The notes below the pieces were generated by a model. The model was not told the DNA's origin. It worked only from the letters and a program-made list of their open reading frames with translations, and searched no databases. Position numbers and translations under genes: made by a program. Below, one piece after another: positions 52,570 through 60,294 of a stretch of DNA of 64,000 nucleotides. Source of the stretch: Cupriavidus respiraculi (GTDB taxonomy: Bacteria > Pseudomonadota > Gammaproteobacteria > Burkholderiales > Burkholderiaceae); the NCBI RefSeq assembly GCF_914271545.1, contig NZ_CAJZAH010000001.1:868001-932000 (forward strand). Reading direction: 5' to 3'. Position 1 is the stretch's first letter. Every line of letters starts with the position of its first letter.

Positions 52570-53569
52570 GCGAGGCGTGGCCGCGTGCGCGGCCTGCGAG
52601 TGGGAGACCTCCGACCCGGCGCGCCCGGCCGCGCCGCGACCGGTGGCGCGTGTTGCACGGCGCGTGGCCGGCATCGCGGCCGTGGCCACGCTGGTGGCCG
52701 CCGCGTCATGGCTGGCCGCGCCCGTCTGGATGCCGCGCCTGCCGCATCTGCCGGAACGTCTTCCTGTCGCATGGCAGACCGCGTTAGCGCATCACCCGCT
52801 GCTCGCGTCGGCGTCTTTGCCACCGACTTCGCCCGAGGCGATCGGCCCCGTGCTGCAGGCGGCGACGGCCCGTGGCGAACTGGTGGTGGCGGTCCGCCAC
52901 TACCGCCGGCCCACCGTCGTGGGCGCGCAGGCGCCGCTGGAGCCCGACCGCTTCGATGCGGAGATGGCGGACTTCGTCGCCACGCGGCTAGGGCTGCCGT
53001 TGCGGCTGGTGATGGCCGGCGCTGGCGAGGCTGTGGCGGACCTGACCATCGCGGGAGCGCCGTCGGTGTCCGAAGGCGCTCAGGCCCGCATCCCGACCGC
53101 CTACACCGGTGGCAACGGCGCGCTCGTCGTACTGCGCGGCGGCCCGGTCGCGCATGCCGCCGATCTGCATGGCGCGCGCATCTGCGTGCCGGCCGGTAGT
53201 CCCCATGCGCGTACGTTGGCCGAGCGGCACGGCGCCGTCGTGCGGTCCTATGGCGCGGCGGTGCAGGCCGTGGCCGCGTTCATGGCCGGCGAATGCCACG
53301 GGCTCGCGGATGACGAGCTGACCATCGCGCGGCTGATGCGAACGCCCGAATGGCGCTTCTACCGCCGCCTCGATATCGGACTGCCGCCGGACAACGACAC
53401 CGCGCAGATCGCGCTGCGCGCGGCCGATGCGCGCTCGCTGGCCTGGCTGGACAAGGCGGTGCGGCAGTGGAAGGCCAATGGCGCCTTGCTGCAGGCGCGG
53501 CAGCACCGCGCCGCCAATGTCGGCTTCGAAGCCAGCCAGTTGCAGGACGGGCTGGTGTGCCATTCATGA
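52562..53569 (+). CDS. Membrane-anchored periplasmic receptor-like protein
   Basis: The 335-residue protein has a cytoplasmic leader with three Cys, one transmembrane helix (about 34-56) and a periplasmic domain with family 3 binding-protein features (Glu-Leu-Val-Val-Ala-Val-Arg-His-Tyr and a His-Gly-Ala-Arg-Ile-Cys-Val-Pro-Ala-Gly-Ser strand-turn). It overlaps ssuC by eight bases, so it belongs to the transporter operon. It may be a second receptor or a sensor of the same ligand; a catalytic role is not seen. Confidence 0.65.
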   Translation: MAERGVAACAACEWETSDPARPAAPRPVARVARRVAGIAAVATLVAAASWLAAPVWMPRLPHLPERLPVAWQTALAHHPLLASASLPPTSPEAIGPVLQAATARGELVVAVRHYRRPTVVGAQAPLEPDRFDAEMADFVATRLGLPLRLVMAGAGEAVADLTIAGAPSVSEGAQARIPTAYTGGNGALVVLRGGPVAHAADLHGARICVPAGSPHARTLAERHGAVVRSYGAAVQAVAAFMAGECHGLADDELTIARLMRTPEWRFYRRLDIGLPPDNDTAQIALRAADARSLAWLDKAVRQWKANGALLQARQHRAANVGFEASQLQDGLVCHS

Positions 53570-53603
53570 GCCTGCGTTATGCGATGCGCCCGTCTATGGA
53601 TAG

Positions 53604-53618
53604 GCGAAACGCGTCGTT
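53604..53618 (+). promoter_or_regulatory. Sulfur-regulon motif copy 5 (msuE)
   Basis: The plus strand reads GCGAAA-CGC-GTCGTT, 97 bp before the msuE-like start. It is preceded by CTATGGATAG, and a similar ATGGAT word precedes the copy before ssuD. Confidence 0.68.
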
Positions 53619-53714
53619 CGTTGCCGGCGCCCCTTGCGCTAAGGTGATGCGGTCGCTCCCTGGCGCGCCGCGGGGCGCCTTTCACCGTCATCACGCCTAT
53701 TCCGGAGTTCTCGG

Positions 53715-54281
53715 ATGTCCAAGCCTCTGAACGTAGTTGCCGTCAATGGCAGCACCCAAACACCCTCGCGCACGCTGGCGCTGGTCAATGCCCTGCTGCA
53801 GGAAGTCGGCACGCGCCTCCGCATCGATGCGCAGGTCGTGAGCCTTGCCGACATCGCGCGGCCGCTGGGCGGCGCGCTGTGGCGCACGGAGCTGCCGGCG
53901 CCGGTCGAGGCCCGGCTGCAGGCCATCGAGCAGGCCGACCTGCTGATTGTGGCGGCACCGGTCTATCGCGGCTCCTATCCCGGGCACTTCAAGCAGCTGT
54001 TCGACCTGATCGGACAGGAGGCGCTGGTCGACAAGCCCGTGCTGCTGGCCGCGACCGGCGGCAGCGACCGTCACGCGCTGGTGCTCGAACATCAGCTGCG
54101 CCCGCTGTTCGGCTTCCTGCAGGCGCTGACGCTGCCCATCGGGGTGTACGCCAGCCAGGCGGATTTCGATGACCATACGATCCGCAGCGCCTCGCTGATC
54201 GAGCGGATCCGGCTTGCCGCCGACCGGGCCACGCCACTGTTTCCCGCCAGCGCGCAGGCGGCCCTCGCCAGGGCGGCATGA
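53715..54281 (+). CDS. msuE: NAD(P)H-dependent FMN reductase, MsuE/SsuE-like
   Basis: The 188-residue flavodoxin-fold reductase makes FMNH2 for two-component monooxygenases. It shows the N-terminal Val-Asn-Gly-Ser-Thr-Gln-Thr-Pro-Ser-Arg-Thr phosphate loop, Ala-Ala-Pro-Val-Tyr-Arg-Gly-Ser-Tyr-Pro-Gly-His-Phe-Lys, and the Thr-Gly-Gly-Ser-Asp-Arg-His segment; MsuE and SsuE share these. SsuD, the DszA-like enzyme and the SfnB-type enzymes nearby all need reduced flavin, so it probably serves several of them. Confidence 0.88.
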   Translation: MSKPLNVVAVNGSTQTPSRTLALVNALLQEVGTRLRIDAQVVSLADIARPLGGALWRTELPAPVEARLQAIEQADLLIVAAPVYRGSYPGHFKQLFDLIGQEALVDKPVLLAATGGSDRHALVLEHQLRPLFGFLQALTLPIGVYASQADFDDHTIRSASLIERIRLAADRATPLFPASAQAALARAA

Positions 54282-54309
54282 ACGAGCCGGACGACCACGG
54301 TCCGGATGA

Positions 54310-54338
54310 GACAAGGCCCCGCAGCGCGGGGCCTTGTC
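54310..54338. terminator. Strong hairpin terminator between converging units
   Basis: A perfect 13-base stem (GACAAGGCCCCGC / GCGGGGCCTTGTC) with a three-base loop lies 29 bp after the reductase stop and 25 bp before the end of the converging monooxygenase gene. U-tracts are short on both sides. It may stop transcripts from both directions. Confidence 0.75.
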
Positions 54339-54362
54339 ATTGCTAGCACGGCGGCACGTGCG

Positions 54363-55721
54363 TCATGACCGCCGGAATTGCGCCGCCGCATGGCGCGCGG
54401 GCAGGCGGTCGCTCTCGCCGAACAGCTTCCGCCGCAGGCTGCCCTCGGCGTACGCGGTCTTGTAGACCCCGCGCTCCTGCAGCACCGGCACGACCAGATC
54501 CACAAAGTCCTCGTAGCTCTCCGGCACCACGGTGCGACTCAGATTGAAGCCGTCGATGCCGGTGTCCTCCACCCACGACTGCAGTTCATCCGCAACCTGC
54601 GCCGGATCGCCGACGAGGGCCGGGTAGCGCCCGCCGAGTTCGAACAGCGACAGCAGCTTGCGGCGGGTCCAGCCCTGTTGCTGCGCGGTGCGGCTCGCCG
54701 ACTCGATGGCATTGCCGCCCGCATAGTCCACCGGGGCATCGAGATCGTACTGCCCGAAGTCCACGCCGGTGCTGGCCGCGAAATGGGCCAGGCCCGCCTC
54801 GCGGCTGGCGTAGTCCTTGTATTCGGCGTGCTTTGCGCGCGCCTGCTGCTCGGTCGGGCCGGTGACCACGGCGGCGCCGGCGAATACCTTGACGTCGTCG
54901 GGGCGGCGCCCGGCCGCCACCAGTTGCTCTCGCAGCGCCTTTACCGTGTTGCGGGCCGCCTCGCGGTTGGGCGGCGAGATGAAAACGCACTCGGCATGCC
55001 GCGCGGCGAACTGTTGGCCGCGGCCCGAGCTGCCGGCCTGGAACAGCACCGGCGTGCGCTGCGGCGACGGCTCGGCGAGGTGATAGCCGTCGACGCGATA
55101 GTGCGCGCCCTCATGGCGCACGCGGTGCACGCGCGCCGGGTCCGCGAACACGCGCGCGGCCTTGTCGCGCCGCACGGCGCCATCCTCCCAGCTGCCCTCC
55201 CACAGCTGGTACATCACGTCCAGGTATTCGTCCGCGCGATCGTAGCGCTGGTCGTGCGGCAGCTGCGCCTGCACGCCCATCGCGCGTGCCGCGCTGTCGA
55301 GGTAGCCGGTGACGATATTCCAGCCGATGCGCCCGCGCGTGAGGTGGTCCAGCGTGGAGAAGCGTCGGGCCAGCAGGTAGGGCGGCTCGTACGACAGGTT
55401 CACGGTCACGCCGAAGCCCAGATGCCGCGTCACCGCGGCCATGGCCGGCACCAGCAGCATCGGGTCGTTGACCGGCAGCTGGATCGACTCGCGCAGCGTC
55501 ACATCGACATTGCCCTGGTAGACGTCGTAGACGCCGACGATATCGGCGAGGAAGAGGCCGTCGAACAATCCGCGCTCCAGCGTGCGGGCCTGGTCGGTCC
55601 AGTATTCGATGGTGTTGTATTCGGTGGAGCGATCGCGCGGATGCGTCCACAGGCCATGGTTGATATGGCCTACGCAATTCATGTTGAACGCGTTGAGCAG
55701 GATCGTCTTCTTGTGCGCCAT
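54363..55721 (-). CDS. DszA/NtaA/SnaA-type FMN-dependent monooxygenase
   Basis: The 452-residue luciferase-fold enzyme belongs to the NtaA/SnaA/DszA branch. Visible motifs are Leu-Leu-Asn-Ala-Phe-Asn-Met-Asn-Cys-Val-Gly-His, Asn-Ile-Val-Thr-Gly-Tyr-Leu-Asp-Ser-Ala-Ala-Arg, Gln-Ala-Gly-Ser-Ser-Gly-Arg-Gly and Asp-Gly-Phe-Asn-Leu-Ser. It uses FMNH2 and oxygen to open a C-S or C-N bond. It is coupled by a TGATG junction to two SfnB-type genes, which points to a sulfone or other organosulfur substrate and not to nitrilotriacetate. Confidence 0.85.
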   Translation of the reverse strand: MAHKKTILLNAFNMNCVGHINHGLWTHPRDRSTEYNTIEYWTDQARTLERGLFDGLFLADIVGVYDVYQGNVDVTLRESIQLPVNDPMLLVPAMAAVTRHLGFGVTVNLSYEPPYLLARRFSTLDHLTRGRIGWNIVTGYLDSAARAMGVQAQLPHDQRYDRADEYLDVMYQLWEGSWEDGAVRRDKAARVFADPARVHRVRHEGAHYRVDGYHLAEPSPQRTPVLFQAGSSGRGQQFAARHAECVFISPPNREAARNTVKALREQLVAAGRRPDDVKVFAGAAVVTGPTEQQARAKHAEYKDYASREAGLAHFAASTGVDFGQYDLDAPVDYAGGNAIESASRTAQQQGWTRRKLLSLFELGGRYPALVGDPAQVADELQSWVEDTGIDGFNLSRTVVPESYEDFVDLVVPVLQERGVYKTAYAEGSLRRKLFGESDRLPARHAAAQFRRS

Positions 55722-56971
55722 CACAACGCTCCGTGCCGCGCCGGCAGCTTTCCGTTCAGATGGAAGTTGCCCACCGCGTGGTACTTCCAGCGCACCGGAT
55801 CGTGCAGCGTGTGCGTGCGGGCGTTGCGCCAGAAGCGGTCGAGTCCCTGGTGGTCCAGCGTGGCCGCGGTGCCGCCGAGCTCGAACAGCTTGTTGCTGGC
55901 CAGCAGCGACGCCGTGGTGGTCAGCGCGCGCGCCTCCGCCACCGCGATGGAGGCCTCGGCCACGCTGCGCTCGTCGGGCGCGCCGCGCGCCACGTCGACG
56001 GCGCGGGCCGCGCGGCGCAACAGCGCCTCGGCCGCGCGCAGCCGCACGGCCACGTCTCCCACCTGGTGGATGGTCAGCGGGTCGTCCGCCGCGCGTTCCA
56101 CGCCCGCGCCCACCCATGCGCGCGCCCGCTCACGGACGAACGTCAGCGTCGCGTCGAAGGCGCCGCGGCCGATGCCCAGGTCGATGGCGGCATGCAGCAG
56201 CTGCGCGAATGGTCCGATGGACGTGGGACGCTCGAACGAAGCGAGAAACGGCACCACCCACTCGCGCTCCACGCGCACGTTGTCGAACGAGACGGAGCCA
56301 CTGCCGGTCAGGCGCTGCCCGAAGCCATCCCAGTCGTCGACAATGGAGACGCCCTGCGCGCCGCGCGGCACGAAGGCGAGATAGGTCACCTCCCGCCCCG
56401 CCTCCTGCGCCACCACCAGCGTGGGGATCCAGTGCGCGTAGAGCGCGCCCGTGCAGTAGAACTTGTTGCCGTTGACCCGCCACCCATCGCCGTCTGGCTC
56501 GATGCGGGTACGGCGCTTGAAGTCCTTGTGGCCGATCTCGGCCAGCGCGTTGCCGAAGCGCTCCCCGGCCAGCACGCGCTCGTGGAAGAAGCGCTGCTGC
56601 GCCTCGGTGCCGCCCACGCGCAGTACCTCCAGCGCATAGAAATGGTTCTGCGGAATCTGTCCCAGCGACCCGTCGGCGGCGGAGATCGTCGCCACGACCT
56701 CTGCCAGCGTGCCGCTGCTTACGCCGGGTCCGCCATGGTCGCGCGGCACGGTGATGGCCCACAGGCCGCTGTCGGTGAAGGCTTCCAGCTCGCGCCACGG
56801 CAGGCGGCGCGCCTGGTCGCGCGCCACCGCGTCGCGTGCGAACGCGCCGGCCAGCTCGCGGGCCGTGCGGATGGCGTCGGCATCGTCGGCCAGGCGCGCC
56901 GGCGGGCGCGGCGGCGGTGGCGCGCTGGCGGGTTCGTTGGCGGTGGGCGCAGGCTCAAGAAGTGCGGGCAT
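55721..56971 (-). CDS. SfnB-type flavin oxidoreductase, paralogue 1
   Basis: The 416-residue protein is of the SfnB branch of the acyl-CoA dehydrogenase fold, with Ile-Pro-Gln-Asn-His-Phe near residue 105, Gly-Asn-Lys-Phe-Tyr-Cys-Thr-Gly-Ala-Leu-Tyr-Ala-His-Trp, and C-terminal Arg-Phe-Trp-Arg-Asn-Ala-Arg-Thr-His-Thr-Leu-His-Asp-Pro-Val-Arg-Trp-Lys. SfnB is part of dimethyl sulfone use in Pseudomonas. An ATG twelve codons earlier would overlap the upstream gene; the shorter start is used. Confidence 0.85.
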   Translation of the reverse strand: MPALLEPAPTANEPASAPPPPRPPARLADDADAIRTARELAGAFARDAVARDQARRLPWRELEAFTDSGLWAITVPRDHGGPGVSSGTLAEVVATISAADGSLGQIPQNHFYALEVLRVGGTEAQQRFFHERVLAGERFGNALAEIGHKDFKRRTRIEPDGDGWRVNGNKFYCTGALYAHWIPTLVVAQEAGREVTYLAFVPRGAQGVSIVDDWDGFGQRLTGSGSVSFDNVRVEREWVVPFLASFERPTSIGPFAQLLHAAIDLGIGRGAFDATLTFVRERARAWVGAGVERAADDPLTIHQVGDVAVRLRAAEALLRRAARAVDVARGAPDERSVAEASIAVAEARALTTTASLLASNKLFELGGTAATLDHQGLDRFWRNARTHTLHDPVRWKYHAVGNFHLNGKLPARHGAL

Positions 56972-56972
56972 A

Positions 56973-58229
56973 TCAGTTCCAGGCGTGCCGGGCGGGCAGG
57001 ATGTCATTCAGGTAGTAGTTGCCGATCAGGTGGGTCTTCCAGCGCACGGGATCATGCAGCGTGTGCGTGCGGGCATTGCGCCAGTGGCGGTCCAGGTTGT
57101 GCCCGGCCCGGGTGGCCGACGCGCCGGCCAGCTCGAACAGCTTCTCGCTCGCCTCCAGCGCCGCCTCGGTGGTCAGCACCTTGGCCTCGGCCACGGCGAC
57201 GGACGCGCGCGCGCTCGCCTGCGCATCGACCGGTCCGGCCGCGATCTCGTCCAGCACGCGGCCGGCGTCGAGCAGCACCTCGCGGGCCGCATGGACGTCG
57301 ATCTGCAAGCGGCCCACGTCCTGGATGATGTAGGGGTCCTGCGTGGCATGCTCGCAGCCCGAATCGACCCATGGCCGCGCGTGCTGGCGCACGTAGGCCA
57401 GCGTATCGGCCAGCGCGCCTTCGGCGATGCCCAGGTCGATGGCGGCCTGGATCAGTTGCGAGGTGGGGCCGGACAGGCCGGGCCGATCGCTCAGCTGCCA
57501 CAGCGGCAGCACGTCGTCCGCGTTGACCGGCACGTTGTCGAACACCACGCTGCCGCTTGCCGTGATGCGCTGGCCGAACGAGGACCAGTCGTCGATCACC
57601 GTCAGGCCGGACACCTCGCGTGGCGTCCATATCTGGACCGCGCGCCCCTCGTCGTCGAGCGCGCGCGTGGGCACCCGGTGCGCGAACAGCGCGCCGGTCG
57701 AATAGAAGCGGCGCCCGTTCAGGCGCAGGCCCTGCGGCGTGGCCGTCAGCCGCGTGGTGCCCTGCAGGATGGTCTTGCTGGTGGCGGAACGGCGTTCGGG
57801 ACCGGCATTGCCGAGCCGCGCGCCCGCCAGCACCTCGCCATAGAAGCGCCGCTTCTGGCGTTCGCCGCCGATCTCGCGCAGCACGGCCAGCAGGCCGAAA
57901 TGGTTTTGCGGGATCTGGCCCAACGCCGGATCCGCGGCGCACACGATGGCGAAGACCTCCGCCAGCGTGGCATAGGAAACCTGCGCACCGCCGAACTCGC
58001 ACGGCACCGTGATGCCGCCGAGGCCGCTGGCGGACCAGCGTTCCAGCTCGGCCCATGGCAGCCGGCGCTCGCGGTCCCGCAGCGACGCCTCGACCGCGAA
58101 CTCGCGCGCCAGTTCGTGGGCGGTCTCGATGGCCTCGGCGTCGCCGGCGATGCGCCGCACGGTGGCGGGGTCCGGCAGCCTCGCGGCGGGCGCGGCGGTT
58201 GCCGCGGGATATTCGCGGGGATGATTCAT
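56973..58229 (-). CDS. SfnB-type flavin oxidoreductase, paralogue 2
   Basis: The 418-residue protein is a tandem paralogue of the next gene in the operon, with the same Ile-Pro-Gln-Asn-His-Phe, Gly-Arg-Arg-Phe-Tyr-Ser-Thr-Gly-Ala-Leu-Phe-Ala-His and Arg-Thr-His-Thr-Leu-His-Asp-Pro-Val-Arg-Trp-Lys motifs. The two differ enough that they probably have different substrates or form a hetero-oligomer. It is the first gene of the operon, 100 bp after motif copy 6. Confidence 0.85.
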   Translation of the reverse strand: MNHPREYPAATAAPAARLPDPATVRRIAGDAEAIETAHELAREFAVEASLRDRERRLPWAELERWSASGLGGITVPCEFGGAQVSYATLAEVFAIVCAADPALGQIPQNHFGLLAVLREIGGERQKRRFYGEVLAGARLGNAGPERRSATSKTILQGTTRLTATPQGLRLNGRRFYSTGALFAHRVPTRALDDEGRAVQIWTPREVSGLTVIDDWSSFGQRITASGSVVFDNVPVNADDVLPLWQLSDRPGLSGPTSQLIQAAIDLGIAEGALADTLAYVRQHARPWVDSGCEHATQDPYIIQDVGRLQIDVHAAREVLLDAGRVLDEIAAGPVDAQASARASVAVAEAKVLTTEAALEASEKLFELAGASATRAGHNLDRHWRNARTHTLHDPVRWKTHLIGNYYLNDILPARHAWN

Positions 58230-58328
58230 GGCTTCGTCCGTGCGTTTCACTGGGAAAGACTGCAAAGCCGCGCGCGGCCTCATGCGCGGGCGGGACAAGC
58301 ATTGTTGTTCCCGCGCGCAGCGCGTGGG

Positions 58329-58343
58329 AACGAAGCATTCCGC
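58329..58343 (-). promoter_or_regulatory. Sulfur-regulon motif copy 6 (SfnB operon)
   Basis: Read on the minus strand, GCGGAA-TGC-TTCGTT lies 100 bp before the SfnB-type operon; one base differs from the core. A neighbouring near-perfect dyad (GTTCCCGCGC / GCGTGGGAAC, 58306-58330) overlaps its end. Confidence 0.6.
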
Positions 58344-58369
58344 ATGTCGTTAGAAGGCGCCGAGGACGG

Positions 58370-59176
58370 CTACAGGCCCTTGGGCAACAGCGTGCCCACC
58401 GCCTCGCGGATCAGCCGCGAGATCAGTTGCTGGCGCTCGCGCGGCATGCGGGCCAGCGTCGTTGCGACGCTGATGCCGGCCACCGGCTCCCCGCCGCGAT
58501 CGCGCACTGCCATGCCGACCGCCAGCGCGCCGCGCGTGGCATGGTTCCCGATCACCGACCAGCCCCGCTCGCGAGTAGCCCGCACCAGGATGCGCATGCG
58601 CTCGGCCGTCATGCCGCCGTAGCGCCCGAGCGTGTCGGCATTGGCGGCGATGACTTCCTCCACCTGCCCATCCGGCAGCGCGGCCAGCAGCGCGAGCCCC
58701 GCCGCGCCTACGCCCAGCGGCTGGCGGGTGCCGACCTGGATCACCAGCACCTGCACGGGATGCGTGCCGACGTGGCGGGCGATGCAGTGGGACAGCGCGC
58801 CGTCGCGCACGATGGCGAATGCCGCGTCGCCGCAGCCGCCGCTGATCTGGGCAAGCACCGGCTTGAGTCTGGCGGCCAGATCCGTGGACGCGCCCCGCTG
58901 CGGCACGGCCGCCAGCCGCGGCCCGCCGACATAGTGCCAGCGGCCCCGCTGCGCGACATAGCCGCAATCGACCAGCGTCGCCAGCAGGCGGTACACCGTG
59001 GGCCGCTCCAGCGCGACGGCGCGGCACATCTCGACCACGCGCAGGCCATCGGGTCCGGCCGCAAGGATGGCGTCGAGCAGGTCCAGGCCACGGCGCAGCG
59101 CGCGGGTGCCGTCCTCGGCCGGGCGCCGGCCAACGTCCGCCTGGCGGACATTTCGATTCGCGGTACGGGCAGTCAT
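58370..59176 (-). CDS. IclR-family regulator
   Basis: The 268-residue protein has the IclR winged helix-turn-helix at about 25-90 (Ala-Leu-Arg-Arg-Gly-Leu-Asp-Leu-Leu-Asp-Ala-Ile-Leu, then Arg-Pro-Thr-Val-Tyr-Arg-Leu-Leu) and the IclR effector domain after residue 110. It diverges from the carboxylate operon 100 bp away and probably controls it in response to the substrate. A palindrome touching its start codon may be an autoregulatory site. Confidence 0.88.
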   Translation of the reverse strand: MTARTANRNVRQADVGRRPAEDGTRALRRGLDLLDAILAAGPDGLRVVEMCRAVALERPTVYRLLATLVDCGYVAQRGRWHYVGGPRLAAVPQRGASTDLAARLKPVLAQISGGCGDAAFAIVRDGALSHCIARHVGTHPVQVLVIQVGTRQPLGVGAAGLALLAALPDGQVEEVIAANADTLGRYGGMTAERMRILVRATRERGWSVIGNHATRGALAVGMAVRDRGGEPVAGISVATTLARMPRERQQLISRLIREAVGTLLPKGL

Positions 59177-59191
59177 CGGAAAGAATTTCCG
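59177..59191. promoter_or_regulatory. Candidate IclR operator (CGGAAA-GAA-TTTCCG)
   Basis: A perfect 6-3-6 inverted repeat lies immediately before the IclR start codon, in the 99-bp region between two divergent genes. IclR proteins often bind 12-15-bp palindromes in such places. Binding is inferred. Confidence 0.55.
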
Positions 59192-59275
59192 TGTCGGGGC
59201 GATAGTCCGCAGTATGCCGCAGCGCTCAGTAGACGGACGTCCCCCGGCGAGGCATCCACTCAGGAGACAATCGAC

Positions 59276-60274
59276 ATGAGCTATTCCCCTACGCCGCGCC
59301 GGCGCCTGCTCGGCTGCGCACTCGCCCTCGCCGGGGTCTTCGCCGGCGGCTTTTCTACCGCCCTGCATGCCGACCCGGTCTGGCCGTCCAAGCCGGTCAA
59401 GCTGGTGGTCGGCTATGCCGCCGGCGGCGCCACCGACGTGCTGGCGCGCCTGGTCGCCGTCAAGCTCGGCGACGGCCTCGGCCAGCCGGTCGTGGTGGAG
59501 AACCGCGCCGGCGCCAACAGCAACGTCGGCGCCGAGGTGGTGGCCAAGGCCGCGCCTGACGGCTACACGCTGTACGTGTACACCATCGCCAATACGATCA
59601 ACGCCTCGCTCTACGACAAGCTGGCCTACGACCCGGCGAAGGATTTCGAGCTGGTGGGCATGATCGCCAAGATTCCCAACGTGCTGGTGGTCAATCCGTC
59701 GCTGCCGGTCAAGAGCGTGAACGACTACATCCGCCTGGGCAAGGAGTCGGCGAGCGGGGTGACGTTCGCCTCGTCCGGCAGCGGCTCGTCGATCCACCTG
59801 TCCGGCGAGATCTTCCGCATGCGCAGCGGCATCAAGATGCTGCACGTGCCCTACCGCGGCAGCGCGCCGGCGGTGACGGACCTGCTGGGCGGACAGGTCC
59901 AGTCGATGTTCGACAACACGCCGTCCGCGCTGCCGCACGTCAAGGCCGGCAAGCTGCGCGCCATCGCGGTGACCAGCGCCCAGCGGCTGCCCTCGCTGCC
60001 CGATGTGCCCACCGTGTCCGAATCGGGCTTTCCCGGCTTCGACGTGCAATCGTGGTTCGCCATCGCCGCGCCCGCGGGCACGCCGAAGGCGGTGACCGAC
60101 AAGCTCAATGCGGCGTTGAACAAGGCGCTGGCCGCGCCGGACGTGCGCCAGCGGATGCAGGACCTGGCCGCGACGCCGGAGCCGGGCACGCCGGAGCAGG
60201 CGCGCACCTTCGCCATGGCGGAGATCAAGCGCTGGCGCGAGGTGGTGCAGCAATCGGGCGCGCGCGTCAACTGA
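59276..60274 (+). CDS. Bug/TctC-type tripartite tricarboxylate receptor
   Basis: The 332-residue periplasmic receptor has a signal peptide ending Ala-Leu-His-Ala (about residue 32) and the Bug motifs Trp-Pro-Ser-Lys-Pro-Val-Lys-Leu-Val-Val-Gly-Tyr-Ala-Ala-Gly-Gly, Val-Val-Glu-Asn-Arg-Ala-Gly-Ala and Val-Pro-Tyr-Arg-Gly. Such receptors bind small carboxylates and are very abundant in Cupriavidus and Bordetella. No TctA/TctB partner is in the window. Confidence 0.92.
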   Translation: MSYSPTPRRRLLGCALALAGVFAGGFSTALHADPVWPSKPVKLVVGYAAGGATDVLARLVAVKLGDGLGQPVVVENRAGANSNVGAEVVAKAAPDGYTLYVYTIANTINASLYDKLAYDPAKDFELVGMIAKIPNVLVVNPSLPVKSVNDYIRLGKESASGVTFASSGSGSSIHLSGEIFRMRSGIKMLHVPYRGSAPAVTDLLGGQVQSMFDNTPSALPHVKAGKLRAIAVTSAQRLPSLPDVPTVSESGFPGFDVQSWFAIAAPAGTPKAVTDKLNAALNKALAAPDVRQRMQDLAATPEPGTPEQARTFAMAEIKRWREVVQQSGARVN

Positions 60275-60294
60275 CCACGGAACCAAGGAGAGCC

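Noticed and set aside
41999-58400. Sigma-54 promoters expected if the SfnB-type genes were controlled as in Pseudomonas (SfnR)
   Set aside because: No clear TGGCAC-N5-TTGC pair was found in the divergent gaps, and no sigma-54 activator gene is in the window.
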